From positions 62,001 to 126,000 of the forward strand of contig NZ_FAOZ01000015.1 of the NCBI RefSeq assembly GCF_001536285.1: DNA of 64,000 bases, in the 5' to 3' direction. This DNA comes from Parafrankia irregularis (lineage in GTDB: Bacteria; Actinomycetota; Actinomycetes; Frankiales; Frankiaceae). The position numbers and the translations under genes were made by a program. This document shows positions 1 to 8,246 of the stretch, piece after piece. The notes beneath the pieces are model-generated. The model made no database searches. It had not been told where the DNA came from and saw only the letters and a list, made by a program, of their open reading frames with translations. Each line of letters opens with the position of its first letter. Within the stretch, counting starts at the first letter, position 1.

Positions 1-296
1 GCGGCGGCGTCGCGTTTGTGAGCCAGCGCCTCGTCCGTCCGGCGGCGGCGGAAGTCGCCGGAGGCCATCGGGTCGTCCGGGTAGGGGTCGGGCAGCAGCC
101 GCGCCACCGCCGGGTCCTCCGGCGGCGGGGGCGCGGTGTCACGCAGGCCGACCAGCGCCTCCAGCGGATCGTCGACCGGCGGCGGCTGCAGCAGCCCGTC
201 GACCTGCTCCAGCAGCTCGGTGAGCAGCGTCGACTCGAGCCGGGGAAGCCGCAGCTCGATCCCGGCACTCGTCCGCCGGAAACCGTTCACACGCAT
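1..296 (-). CDS. DUF2017 family protein (3' end beyond window)
   Basis: The reverse strand reads MRVNGFRRTSAGIELRLPRL and continues open to the window edge, so the C-terminus is missing. The start resembles the DUF2017 family, whose gene regularly follows clpS in actinobacteria; the function of the family is not established. The ATG at 296 fits the family start. The same frame is, however, open back to a GTG at 512, only 2 bp after the clpS stop, and would add 72 residues with a hydrophobic Ala/Gly/Val stretch. If that start is used, the gene is translationally coupled to clpS; if not, there is a 218-bp spacer with no other candidate gene. I prefer 296 on family length. Confidence 0.7.
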   Translation of the reverse strand, partial: MRVNGFRRTSAGIELRLPRLESTLLTELLEQVDGLLQPPPVDDPLEALVGLRDTAPPPPEDPAVARLLPDPYPDDPMASGDFRRRRTDEALAHKRDAA

Positions 297-514
297 CCAC
301 CCCTGGGTCGTCGCTCGGATGGCCGCCAGCCGGGGAACGCGGTCACCCACGGGCCTGGCCGACGGCACCGGCCGCCGCCAGCCTACGGCCCACAGCCACC
401 GGGCTGTCACACCGACGGCACCGGCCACACCCACCGCGCCGACCGCCACCCGGACCGCACCCGCCGCCCAGGCCGGTACCGCGAACCCACGTGACGGCAG
501 CCCCGTAGCCACGC

Positions 515-880
515 TCAGTCCTGCGCGATGGTGGCCCACAGGCCGTAGGTGTGCAGCCGCTCGGCGGCCGCCTCCATCTCCTCGCGGGTACCGGACGTGA
601 CCGTTGCCCGGCCCTTGTGATGGACGTCCAGCATGAGCTTCGTCGCCTTCCGCTCGCTGTAGCCGAAAAGCTTGCGGAAGACGTACGTCACGTACGACAT
701 GAGGTTGATCGGATCGTTCCAGACGATGGTGACCCAAAGACGTTCGTCCTCGGGGAGGTCCTCAACGTCCTCGACTTCGACCGGCGACACGGCGGTGACG
801 GACACGAGGTCTATTGTTACCCCTCCCGCCCGCGGGCTCACGACCGCACGCGCACTGCCGCGCCTTCTCGTCCCGCGCAC
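515..880 (-). CDS. clpS: ATP-dependent Clp protease adaptor ClpS
   Basis: ClpS delivers N-degron substrates to the ClpCP/ClpAP protease in the cytoplasm. The family core is clear: the NDP(I)N motif after a beta strand ([19 protein letters not shown]), then GYSERKA, the HHKGRA turn and the ending [12 protein letters not shown]. The 121-residue frame begins at a GTG with about 25 non-conserved residues. Family proteins are usually 80-105 residues, so a GTG near 805 may be the real start; a GGGAGGGG run lies about 15 bases before it, rather far for a ribosome binding site. It sits between an NrtR/pncB pair and DUF2017, all on the minus strand, which is the usual actinobacterial order. Confidence 0.92.
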   Translation of the reverse strand: MRGTRRRGSARAVVSPRAGGVTIDLVSVTAVSPVEVEDVEDLPEDERLWVTIVWNDPINLMSYVTYVFRKLFGYSERKATKLMLDVHHKGRATVTSGTREEMEAAAERLHTYGLWATIAQD

Positions 881-974
881 CCGAAGAACTACAAACAGTA
901 CGGAACATCGCCCGGCCGCCCGGTTCGGACGCCAGAACCGGGCGGCACGGCGGTCAGAGCGGGCGGAACGGCGG

Positions 975-1709
975 TCAGACCGAGCGGCGCAGCAGTGGTG
1001 GGTGCAGGGCCGTCGCCGAACCGAGCCGGTACAGCTCGGCCGGGCGTCCGCCGCCCCGCGGGGAGGACCGTTGCCCGACCGCCACGACGAAGCCCGGGGT
1101 GGAGAGCACCTTGCGCCGGAAGTTGGGTGGATCGAGCACTACGCCCCAGGCGGCCTCGTACACCCGGCGCAGGTCGGCCAGGGTGAACGGCTCCTCGCAG
1201 AACGCCGCCGCCAGCGGCGTGTACTCCAGCTTCCCGCGGGCCCGTTCCACCCCGTCCGCCACGATCTGCGGATGGTCGAAGGCCAGGGTCGGCCCGTCCG
1301 CGGAGCCGAGGTCCTCGACCGGCCACCACCGGGCGTGCTGCCCGTCCCGCCCGGTGGTGGGCTGAGGGAGGTTCGGCAGCAGCGCGAGGTAGGCCACGCT
1401 GACCACCCTGGTGCGCGGGTCCCGATGGGGGCAGCCGTAGGTGCGCAGCTGTTCGAGGTGGCCGGTGGTCGTCACCCCGGTCTCCTCGGCGAGCTGGCGC
1501 CGCGCCGAGGAGTCGAGATCCTCGTCGGCCGCCACGAACCCGCCCGGCAGCGCCCAGGATCCGCAGAAGGGCTCGGTGGCCCGCTGGCTGACGAGGACGC
1601 ACAGCCGCCCCGACCGCAGGGTCAGCAGCACGACGTCGACGCTCACGGCGACAGCCGGAATCGCGGCGGCAGCCGGAATCGCGGCGTTCGACGGCGGGTT
1701 TGTGGCCAC
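975..1709 (-). CDS. NUDIX-domain regulator, NrtR-like
   Basis: A 244-residue protein with an N-terminal NUDIX fold (VDVVLLTLR, then WALPGGFV and a NUDIX box [20 protein letters not shown]) and a C-terminal winged-helix-like part ([15 protein letters not shown], then NFRRKVL). This is the architecture of NrtR, the ADP-ribose-responsive repressor of NAD genes. It lies directly downstream of pncB on the same strand, which supports a role in NAD homeostasis. The box has RQ where the consensus has RE, so hydrolase activity may be weak or lost. The start is uncertain. The frame is open to a TTG at 1808 inside a palindromic repeat, but similarity starts near 1646; I chose the GTG at 1709. I did not see an obvious NrtR operator. 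Confidence 0.78.
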   Translation of the reverse strand: MATNPPSNAAIPAAAAIPAVAVSVDVVLLTLRSGRLCVLVSQRATEPFCGSWALPGGFVAADEDLDSSARRQLAEETGVTTTGHLEQLRTYGCPHRDPRTRVVSVAYLALLPNLPQPTTGRDGQHARWWPVEDLGSADGPTLAFDHPQIVADGVERARGKLEYTPLAAAFCEEPFTLADLRRVYEAAWGVVLDPPNFRRKVLSTPGFVVAVGQRSSPRGGGRPAELYRLGSATALHPPLLRRSV

Positions 1710-1806
1710 CGGGCAAGTCTGGCCGCAGCGGTGGCGTGCCACCCCGGCGGCCCTCCGGCCGCGTCCTGGGCCCAGGCTGCCAACGCGACTGGCTTTGCTA
1801 CCGGGC

Positions 1807-1854
1807 AAGATCCGAGGATCATGGTCGCCGCAACGACCAAAATCCTCGGATCTT
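1807..1854. repeat. Dispersed palindromic element, copy 1
   Basis: Perfect 13-bp outer arms (AAGATCCGAGGAT and its complement) enclose a second 6-bp stem TGGTCG/CGACCA and a 6-base loop CCGCAA. Flanking CTACCGGGC resembles the edge of other copies (12375-12424, 22470-22517). It lies between pncB and the NrtR-like gene. It could act as a hairpin in the transcript or be a small mobile repeat. Confidence 0.85.
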
Positions 1855-1900
1855 CGAGCCGCGGCTTCGAGCTGCCACCGCAGCTGGCGTTGCTGCCACG

Positions 1901-1950
1901 CAAGATCTGAGGCTCATGGTTGCGAGAGCGACCAGAATCCTCAGCGCTTG
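1901..1950. repeat. Dispersed palindromic element, copy 2 (degenerate)
   Basis: Same layout as copy 1: CAAGATCTGAGGCT on the left, inner TGGTTGC/GCGACCA, then ATCCTCAGCGCTTG on the right, with a few mismatches in the arms. A further half-copy (GAAGATCCTCGACTCTTG) follows at about 1967-1984. Two and a half copies within 180 bp suggest local duplication. Confidence 0.75.
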
Positions 1951-1990
1951 CTGCCCGTGAGGTACGAAGATCCTCGACTCTTGCTGTCCG

Positions 1991-3517
1991 TCAGGAAACG
2001 GGTCGGGTTCCATCGCCCGCGACGACAACCGGCAGGCATGGCTGCCCGTAGCGGACATCCCGGGCCGCGGCCGGCAGTGACGCCAGCGCCGCCCGGTGAT
2101 GGTCCCGGGCGCGGGTGACACCGGCCGCGCCGACCAGGGTCTCGGCCACCACCGCGCCGGCCCGCATCAGCGGCACGAGCAGCGGCCGGTCCGCGGGGGC
2201 TGCTCGTGCCGCGGGATCGGCGGCATCCGCGGGATCGGCGGCATTCGCGGGAGCCGCGGGAGCCGCGCCGCGGGCCCGGGCCGCTCCCGGCCACTCGCCG
2301 CCCGGGATGATGACGTCGGCGACCGCCGATCCGTCCGGGCCGAAACGGCGCACGATCTCCTTGCGCCCACCGCGGGTGCCTTTGCCGATCGAGGTCTTGG
2401 CCACCGGGCGGCCATCGGCCTCGACCAGCTTGTAGACGAAGCCGGCGGTGGGCGCGCCCGAGCCGGTCACCAGGCTGGTGCCCACCCCGTAGCTGTCGAC
2501 CGGCGCCGCGGCGAGGCGGGCGATCGCGTGCTCGTCCAGATCGCCGGTGACGACGATGCGGGTCGTTACCGCACCGAGCGCGTCGAGCTGGGCCCGGGCG
2601 GCGCGGGCGCCGGCGGCCAGGTCACCGCTGTCGATCCGGATCGCGCCGAGGCCGGTGCCCGCGGCCGCCACCGCGTTCGCGATGCCGGTGGTGATGTCGT
2701 AGGTGTCCACCAGCAGCGTGGTGCCGGCGCCGAGCGCGGCCACCTGGGCGGCGAAGGCGGCCGTCTCGTCGTCGTGGACGAGGGTGAAGGCATGTGCGCT
2801 GGTCCCGGCGCTGGGCACGCCGTAGCCGCGCGCCGCCTCCAGGTTGGACGTCCCGGCGAACCCGACGATGTAGGCCGCGCGGGCCGCTGCCACCGCGGCC
2901 TGCTCGTGGGTGCGCCGGCCACCCATCTCCAGGCAGGGCCGGTCTCCCGCGGCGGCGACCATGCGGGCACCGGCCGCCGCGACGGCACTGTCGTGGTTGA
3001 GCACGGACAGCACGAGCGTCTCCAGCAGAACGCACTCGGCGAACGTGCCCTCCACCACCAGGACAGGGGTTCCCGGCAGGAAGGGCTCCCCCTCCGCGAA
3101 TCCGTGGATGTCGCCGCCGAACCGGTAGCCGGCCAGCCAGTCGACGGTCCGGTCGTCGACGACGCCGGTGGACCGCAGGTGCTCTGTCTCCCGCGGACCG
3201 AACCGGAACTGTTCGATGGCGGCGAGCAGGCGGCCCGTCCCGGCGAGGACGCCGAAGCGGCGGCCGGCCGGCAGGGAGCGGGTGAAGACCTCGAAGACCG
3301 CCCGGCGGCCGGCCATGCCCGAGCGCAGGGCCGCCTGCAGCATGGTCAGCTCGTAGTGGTCGGTCAGCAACGCCGTGGACGTCGGAACCGCAGACGTCGG
3401 GACCGCGGGCGTCGGAACCGCAGACGTCGGGACCGCGGACGCCGGGCCTGTCGGCGCCGGGACGGTGGACTGCGGAGCCGAGGACGTCAGGGCCGTGGGG
3501 GTTGGGACCGTGGACAT
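1991..3517 (-). CDS. pncB: Nicotinate phosphoribosyltransferase
   Basis: Converts nicotinate and PRPP to nicotinate mononucleotide in the NAD salvage (Preiss-Handler) pathway. Catalytic similarity begins at ALLTDHYELTML, followed by GFAEGEPFLPGTP, NHDSAVA, the RRTHEQAA region, LEAARGYGVPSAGTSAHAF, DTYDITTGIANAV, IRIDSGDL and YGVGTSLVTGSGAP. About 45 residues precede the catalytic start and contain a five-residue tandem repeat (V-P-T-S/P-A) encoded at 3381-3440. A second Ala/Asp/Pro-rich insertion lies near the C-terminus at about 2190-2280. The ATG at 3517 was chosen over one at 3556 because it is the nearer start; neither extension is conserved. The downstream NrtR-like gene is the likely regulator. 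Confidence 0.93.
   Translation of the reverse strand: MSTVPTPTALTSSAPQSTVPAPTGPASAVPTSAVPTPAVPTSAVPTSTALLTDHYELTMLQAALRSGMAGRRAVFEVFTRSLPAGRRFGVLAGTGRLLAAIEQFRFGPRETEHLRSTGVVDDRTVDWLAGYRFGGDIHGFAEGEPFLPGTPVLVVEGTFAECVLLETLVLSVLNHDSAVAAAGARMVAAAGDRPCLEMGGRRTHEQAAVAAARAAYIVGFAGTSNLEAARGYGVPSAGTSAHAFTLVHDDETAAFAAQVAALGAGTTLLVDTYDITTGIANAVAAAGTGLGAIRIDSGDLAAGARAARAQLDALGAVTTRIVVTGDLDEHAIARLAAAPVDSYGVGTSLVTGSGAPTAGFVYKLVEADGRPVAKTSIGKGTRGGRKEIVRRFGPDGSAVADVIIPGGEWPGAARARGAAPAAPANAADPADAADPAARAAPADRPLLVPLMRAGAVVAETLVGAAGVTRARDHHRAALASLPAAARDVRYGQPCLPVVVAGDGTRPVS
3381..3440 (-). repeat. 15-bp in-frame tandem repeat in pncB
   Basis: Four copies of GTCGGRACCGCRGRC encode a repeating V-P-T-S/P-A unit in the non-catalytic N-terminus of pncB. 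The unit is a multiple of three, so copy-number change would keep the frame. Confidence 0.85.
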
Positions 3518-3862
3518 CCGGACCAGGGTAGGGACGAGAGCCGCCTGGCGCATCACATCTCGACCGGGCCGCGAGCCGCCGCGCCGGGCGCCGGCCAGGC
3601 CGCCGACCGCGGCGCCGGAGGCGGCACCTGGAGTGCGCGCCCTGGCATACCCAGCAACACGGCCGGGTATGCCTGAGAGCGGCTCGAAACACTCATCAGG
3701 CTATGTGATTCACGACACAGGCCTCGTTAACGGAGCGTAACCAGGATCGCCCCATCAAGGCGCCCTGAAGCGCAACCAGGGCCTGGGATCGGCCTGTTAC
3801 GCGCGATCTGGCCGGTACCCACTTAGTTACTGTCCCAAGAACCCCCGGTCCGTGAGATCGTC
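3518..3862. other. Intergenic region, divergent promoters expected
   Basis: This 345-bp gap separates pncB (minus) from a small membrane gene (plus). Only short AT-richer patches are seen near 3700-3730. I see no conserved RNA, terminator or palindrome. Confidence 0.5.
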
Positions 3863-4063
3863 GTGCGCGTGGACCGAAGCTATGCCGGGGTTTTCCTCGT
3901 GGTCGTCGGCGGCGCGCTGCTCGCCCTGCTGGTCGCCGGGCGTCGCGCGGGAGGGAGCCTCGTCCGTGAGGTCTGGGGGCGAATGGGCCTGCTGCGCTGG
4001 GTGTTTGTACTGATCATCGTGGTGGTGTTCCTTGATCTGGCGGACGGGGCCGCTAATCGGTGA
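3863..4063 (+). CDS. Small two-helix membrane protein
   Basis: A 66-residue protein starting at GTG (MRVDRSYAGVFL). It has two hydrophobic helices: residues 8-25 (GVFLVVVGGALLALLVAG) and 45-60 (WVFVLIIVVVFLDLAD). A basic loop with several Arg lies between them, suggesting an inner-membrane hairpin with the loop on the cytoplasmic side. I do not recognise a family. No strong ribosome binding site precedes the GTG. The coding call rests on the clean two-helix pattern and the lack of a better frame. Confidence 0.55.
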   Translation: MRVDRSYAGVFLVVVGGALLALLVAGRRAGGSLVREVWGRMGLLRWVFVLIIVVVFLDLADGAANR

Positions 4064-4337
4064 TCACCAGTCGAGGGGCCGAAAGACTCCAGAAGTGCGC
4101 CCAATGGCCAAGACGTGGCACCCCGGGGTTTCCACCACGATCACCCGGTCCCGCGCCGGAACGTCGCACTGCGAGTTCACCCCGTCCCCACCCCAATAAC
4201 AGCAGGTATCGGCGGCGTCGCAGTGCGCTATAAATGATGGATAATGCGCACAGTTCGATTTATGTGTTCACGCCCCTACATGCCTGACTCGTTATGCTCA
4301 CTTCGCGTTACTCCGACGCCGGACGAGAGGACAGCGG
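4064..4337. other. Intergenic region upstream of the XRE regulator
   Basis: An unusually AT-rich patch for this genome at about 4220-4270 contains TATAAA and GATAAT and is framed by TGCGC...GCGCA. GATAAT is a plausible -10 box for the GTG-started gene at 4338, but I cannot assign a -35 box. Confidence 0.35.
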
Positions 4338-5810
4338 GTGACTGGACAAACCTGGCTGTGGACCCCACCGCGGCCGACTCCAACAAGTGTTGGAATCGGG
4401 TCGCTGCTACGGGCGTACCGGCAGGCCCATGGCCTGACCCAGCAGCAACTCGCCGACCTTCTCGGCTTCGACCAGTCCTATGTGTCGAAGGTCGAGAGCG
4501 GTCGGCGGGCGATCCACGACATCTCCACGCTGCGCCACATCGCCCGCAACCTCGGACTGTCACCCGAGGACGTCGGACTCGCCCCCGGCGGTCTGGCCGA
4601 CCGGCGTCGTGAGCCACCGCGCGGCTCGACAGTAGAGAAGGTGGCCGGCAGCCAGCGCGCCTGGCGCCTCACCCGCGACCACCTGAACCACCACCGGATC
4701 AGCCTGGCGCGCGCCGCCGCGCGGCTGTACCCGGAGACCTACCGCCTCGGCAACGGCCTGCTCGCCCGCCCCGGCTGGGTGTGGGACACGCCGGTCGACA
4801 TCAACGACATCGGCCTGCGCTGGGAGGAGGCGGCCGGTGAGCCGGCGCTCACCGGAGCCGAGCCCGAGGCCGACGCGACCCGCCCGCTGGTCGGCGACGG
4901 TGGCGCGCAGTCCCGCTACCAGCGTTACACCCGGGCGATGCGCGACCTCGACCGGCCGACCCTCTTCGAGAACCGGCTGAGCTTCCGCCTGCTGGACGTC
5001 GCGGAGACCGCCGGCGCCGCCCCGACCCTCACGTTCGGACACACCACATACTTCGACGCGGTCGACGTCTGCGAGACCGTGGCGCACGAGACCGCCGCGG
5101 CCATGATGGGCGGCGAGCTCGCCTGGCCCGCGCTGCCGTTCCGCCGCCGCATCGGCGACCCGTTCGACCTGGCCGGCCGCGTCGCGCTGCCGTCCATCAA
5201 CACCCTGACCATCCGCCTCGACCGGGGCAGCGCCAGCTTCGTGCTGCACCGCCGCAGCGCCGGCTCGGTGGCGACCGCGGGCGGGGTCTACCACGTGCTG
5301 CCCGCCGGGGTGTTCCAGCCGTCCGGCATCACCCCGTTCCACCACGACGCCGACTTCGACCTGTGGCGCAACGTCATGCGCGAGCTCAGCGAGGAACTGC
5401 TCGGCAACGCCGAGCACGACGGCAGCTCGTCCCGGCCGATCGACTACGACACCGACGAGCCGTTCCGCTCCTTCGAGCAGGCACGCCGGGCCGGTGGCCT
5501 GCGGGTCTTCTGCTTCGGGATCGGCCTGGACGCCCTGACGCTGTTCGGTGAGATCCTCACCGTGCTCGTCGTGGAGGCCGACACGTTCGACTCGCTGTTC
5601 GCGGACATGGTCCGCACCAACGCCGAGGGATCGGTCGTGTCGACCGGACCGGGCCGCCAGGCGCATGAGGGAATCCCCTTCACCCAGGCCTCGCTGCGCC
5701 GGCTGGTGGACACCGAGCCGCTCGCTCCGTCCGCCGCGGCCTGCCTGGAGCTCGCCTGGCGGCACCGGGAGACCCTGCTGCCGGGCCTGCGCTCGCGGTC
5801 AGCGGTCTGA
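4338..5810 (+). CDS. XRE-family regulator with NUDIX-like C-terminal region
   Basis: A 490-residue protein with a GTG start. Residues 20-75 form a classical Cro/CI helix-turn-helix: LLRAYRQAHGLTQQQLADLL, then FDQSYVSKVESGRR and a third helix. The middle section (residues 100-300) is not recognised. Residues 310-360 read GGVYHVLPAGVFQPSG and later RNVMRELSEELLG, resembling the end of a NUDIX box (REUxEExG with one extra residue). The C-terminal part may therefore sense a small nucleotide-like ligand rather than hydrolyse it. It lies upstream of an SDR epimerase gene with a 10-bp gap, so the two may be co-transcribed. The effector and target are unknown. Confidence 0.8.
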   Translation: MTGQTWLWTPPRPTPTSVGIGSLLRAYRQAHGLTQQQLADLLGFDQSYVSKVESGRRAIHDISTLRHIARNLGLSPEDVGLAPGGLADRRREPPRGSTVEKVAGSQRAWRLTRDHLNHHRISLARAAARLYPETYRLGNGLLARPGWVWDTPVDINDIGLRWEEAAGEPALTGAEPEADATRPLVGDGGAQSRYQRYTRAMRDLDRPTLFENRLSFRLLDVAETAGAAPTLTFGHTTYFDAVDVCETVAHETAAAMMGGELAWPALPFRRRIGDPFDLAGRVALPSINTLTIRLDRGSASFVLHRRSAGSVATAGGVYHVLPAGVFQPSGITPFHHDADFDLWRNVMRELSEELLGNAEHDGSSSRPIDYDTDEPFRSFEQARRAGGLRVFCFGIGLDALTLFGEILTVLVVEADTFDSLFADMVRTNAEGSVVSTGPGRQAHEGIPFTQASLRRLVDTEPLAPSAAACLELAWRHRETLLPGLRSRSAV

Positions 5811-5820
5811 TCAGGCCGCT

Positions 5821-6810
5821 GTGCGCATCCTCGTCACCGGCGCCTCGGGGTTCGTCGGCGGTGTGACCGCCGACCTGCTCTGCGCCGCCGGCCACCAGGT
5901 CACCGCCCTCGTTCGGGACGCGACAGCGCGGTCGCGGCTGTCGCGGATGGTCGAGGTGGTCCAGGCGGACCTCCTCGAACCGCGTCAGCTCGCCGCGGCC
6001 GGCGTCAGCCGCGGGTTCGACGGGGTGTGCCACCTGGCCGCGTTGACCCGGGTGCGGGAATCCCGCGAGACGCCGCTGCGGTACTTCGCCGCGAACGTCA
6101 CCGGAACAATCAACCTGCTCGCGGCCCTCGATGCGGGCACTCGGGCGACCGGCGTGGCCCCCCGGTTCGTGTTCGGCTCCAGCTGCGCCGTCTACGGGGA
6201 CGGTGGAACCTCACCGATCCCGGAGACCCGCGCCGCCGCGCCGACCAGTCCCTACGGAGCTTCAAAACTGGCGGCCGAGCAGGCCGTGGCCTATCAGGCC
6301 GCGACCGGGCGGCTCGGCGCGATCGTGCTGCGCTCGTTCAACGTGGCCGGTGCGGTCGGTTCCCACTCCGACCGCGACAGCAGCCGGATCATCCCGGCCG
6401 CGCTCGGGGTGGCCTCCGGGCGGCGGGACGCCTTCCGGGTGAACGGCGACGGCGCGTCGATCCGTGAGTACGTGCACGTGGTCGACATGGCCCGGGCCTA
6501 TCTGACGGCGCTGCGCGCGGTCGTGCCCGGCCAGTGCACGGTGTACAACGTCGGCTCCGGCGTCGGGGTGAGCGTGTCCGACGTACTGGCGACGGTGGAG
6601 AGCGTGACGGGGCGGGACGTCCCGCGGGTGACCCTGCCCGCGGTGCCCGAACCACGGGCGCTCATCGCCGACAGCACGCGGATCCGCGCCGACCTCGGGT
6701 GGAACTCACCCTCCTCGACCATCGAGCGGATCGTCGCGGACGCCTGGCGCTCCACCGCCGTGCTCGAATCGGTCCCGGTCGGCCGGGCGGACGTCCCGAT
6801 CGGCACCTGA
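5821..6810 (+). CDS. NAD-dependent epimerase/dehydratase (extended SDR)
   Basis: A 329-residue protein with the Rossmann nucleotide-binding motif TGASGFVG at the extreme N-terminus, the active-site serine region FGSSCAVYG, and the catalytic YGASK (Tyr-x-x-x-Lys). REYVHVVDMARAY and a C-terminal substrate lobe follow. This is typical of UDP-glucose 4-epimerase (GalE)-like nucleotide-sugar enzymes. The GTG at 5821 is chosen because it places the glycine motif at residue 6, as in the family; the frame is open further upstream inside the previous gene. The gene follows the XRE/NUDIX-like regulator by 10 bp. The exact sugar substrate cannot be inferred. Confidence 0.88.
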   Translation: MRILVTGASGFVGGVTADLLCAAGHQVTALVRDATARSRLSRMVEVVQADLLEPRQLAAAGVSRGFDGVCHLAALTRVRESRETPLRYFAANVTGTINLLAALDAGTRATGVAPRFVFGSSCAVYGDGGTSPIPETRAAAPTSPYGASKLAAEQAVAYQAATGRLGAIVLRSFNVAGAVGSHSDRDSSRIIPAALGVASGRRDAFRVNGDGASIREYVHVVDMARAYLTALRAVVPGQCTVYNVGSGVGVSVSDVLATVESVTGRDVPRVTLPAVPEPRALIADSTRIRADLGWNSPSSTIERIVADAWRSTAVLESVPVGRADVPIGT

Positions 6811-6908
6811 GCACCTCAGCAGCTGAGCACCTGACCGTCCGACCCGTCCGATTGCCCGGCGCGGGTTTCGTCGGTATGCCCGATCGGCCCGGGCCGGCGT
6901 GAAACGAT

Positions 6909-6951
6909 GAGCCGACCAAAGCCGAGCCGACGAAGTCGAGCCGACCGAAGG
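6909..6951 (+). repeat. Direct repeats upstream of unknown gene
   Basis: Three copies of GAGCCGACSAAR start at about 6909, 6924 and 6938 (period 14-15 bp). The last abuts a GAAGGAGAGG ribosome binding site for the gene at 6963. The helical-turn-plus period could suit a regulator array, or this may be simple slippage. Confidence 0.6.
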
Positions 6952-6962
6952 AGAGGGCAGCG

Positions 6963-7397
6963 GTGGGTCGTCCCTTCCATGTCTATGACTACGAGGGCGA
7001 GCATCTGGGGGCGTTCCCGAGCTGGGAGCGCGCCCACGAGTGGGCCCACCTGCAGGCCGTCCTGAACGGCGTGCCGACCCCGCTGGAGGTGGAGGACCGG
7101 TCCACCTCCAGCCGGCGCAGGGTGTGGGCGGACCGCTGCGAGCCGGTGGGGGCCGGCGCATCGAACCCGGGCGCCCCGGCCAGCACCGGCACCCATGCCC
7201 AGGTCCGGTCCGAGGCTCACGTCGACGCCGACACGGACCTGCTCGCCGCGGGGCGCTGTGCCGCGGTGCGGGCTCCGGTCTTCGCGCCGCCCCACCCCCG
7301 GCAGTCGACCGAGTACGCGGACGGTTTCGTCGCGGACGGTGTCCTCACGGAGGGCGGGCACACCGCTCTCACCGACGCCGCCCGCATCGAGTTGTGA
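6963..7397 (+). CDS. Hypothetical protein
   Basis: A 144-residue soluble protein starting at GTG, with a good ribosome binding site (GGAGAGGG). The N-terminal 45 residues (PFHVYDYEGEHLGAFPSWER, then AHEWAHLQAVLNGV) look folded and could be conserved. The rest is Ala/Asp/Thr-rich and probably loose. I do not recognise a family. It stands alone between the epimerase and a 384-bp gap. Confidence 0.6.
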   Translation: MGRPFHVYDYEGEHLGAFPSWERAHEWAHLQAVLNGVPTPLEVEDRSTSSRRRVWADRCEPVGAGASNPGAPASTGTHAQVRSEAHVDADTDLLAAGRCAAVRAPVFAPPHPRQSTEYADGFVADGVLTEGGHTALTDAARIEL

Positions 7398-7781
7398 CGG
7401 TCTCGGGCCACCAGACGATCTCGGGCCACCACTTTCCGGCCACCCTCACCATGGGTGGCACACGGACTGCCCTCCGCCAGGAGAATTTTTTCCAACGCAA
7501 CGTGACAGATTGCCGACCAAAGCGTGGCCCGGCAGGGCATGACAAGACGTTATAAAGCAGGTCATATCCTTCCAGGGAGGCATCCATCATGGCTGCCTCG
7601 TGCCCGGTCCTGCCTGGCCGGGAACTGCCCTCGCGCAACCTGACACTCCACCTGGTGAGCTGAGCACACTAATCTGGCGGCTGTCGTCGGGGATTCACCG
7701 CACTGCGAGGCACCTTCGACGTGCCTCGCAGTGAATCGTGGGCGACGGGCACAGCCGAGACGCTCCTTGGGGGAGACGAAA
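7398..7781 (+). other. Leader region of the ABC transporter operon
   Basis: A long gap holding a duplicated TCTCGGGCCACCA (near 7402 and 7423), a near-palindrome CCACCCTCACCATGGGTGG at about 7440, an AT-rich patch at 7480-7560, and the strong hairpin at 7701-7733. Promoters for the plus-strand operon are presumably here. No other gene is seen. Confidence 0.5.
7701..7733 (+). promoter_or_regulatory. Perfect 13-bp hairpin in the leader
   Basis: CACTGCGAGGCAC and its exact complement are separated by the 7-base loop CTTCGAC. It lies about 50 bp before the GTG at 7782. There is no T-run, so it is either a weak terminator or attenuator, a protein-binding palindrome, or an mRNA-stabilising structure. 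Confidence 0.7.
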
Positions 7782-8246
7782 GTGGACGAGCAGACCGCTG
7801 CCGCCGGCGGAGCGCGACCGACGTCGCGCCTCGTCGTCGATGTCGTGCGAGCGCTGCGGGGATGGGTGGTCGCCGCAGCCGGCGGCGTTCTTCTCCTCGG
7901 CTGCTACCTGGGCGTCTCCAAGGAGACGGACGTCGCGTACCAGCTCCCGTATGTGGTGTCGGGCGGCTTCGGCGGCCTGGCGCTGGTCCTCGTGGGCAGC
8001 GCCCTGCTGGTCGCCGACCGGGTGGACGCCAACCAGGCCACGCAGAACCGGCTCGCCGGCCAGGTCGACGACCTGCACACCCTGATCATCGCCGCCGCGG
8101 CCAGCGGAGCGGCCGACACCGAGGCCGCCGACCTGCCCGCGCCCGCCGCCCAGGGGCACGACGTCCCGGGCCACGGCGCACCGGGCCAGCCGTTCGTGGC
8201 CCAGACGAGCTCCGCCTCCGCGGCCGTCTCCGGCCAGCGGTTCTGA
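7782..8246 (+). CDS. Small membrane protein at head of transporter operon
   Basis: A 154-residue protein. The GTG at 7782 is preceded by a GGGGGAG ribosome binding site at good distance; an upstream ATG at 7731 lies inside a hairpin and is less likely. Two hydrophobic helices occupy about residues 27-48 (WVVAAAGGVLLLGCYLGV) and 58-80 (VVSGGFGGLALVLVGSALLV). They are followed by a short helix, NQATQNRLAGQVDDLHTLI, and a Pro/Ala-rich tail. No enzyme motif is seen. It is 89 bp upstream of the livHM fusion on the same strand, so it may be an accessory of the transporter. That role is inference. Confidence 0.7.
   Translation: MDEQTAAAGGARPTSRLVVDVVRALRGWVVAAAGGVLLLGCYLGVSKETDVAYQLPYVVSGGFGGLALVLVGSALLVADRVDANQATQNRLAGQVDDLHTLIIAAAASGAADTEAADLPAPAAQGHDVPGHGAPGQPFVAQTSSASAAVSGQRF

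Noticed and set aside
2096-3676. Long plus-strand open frame opposite pncB
   Set aside because: Arg/Gly/Asp-biased product with no homology-like pattern, fully antisense to a clear nicotinate phosphoribosyltransferase; a GC-bias artefact.
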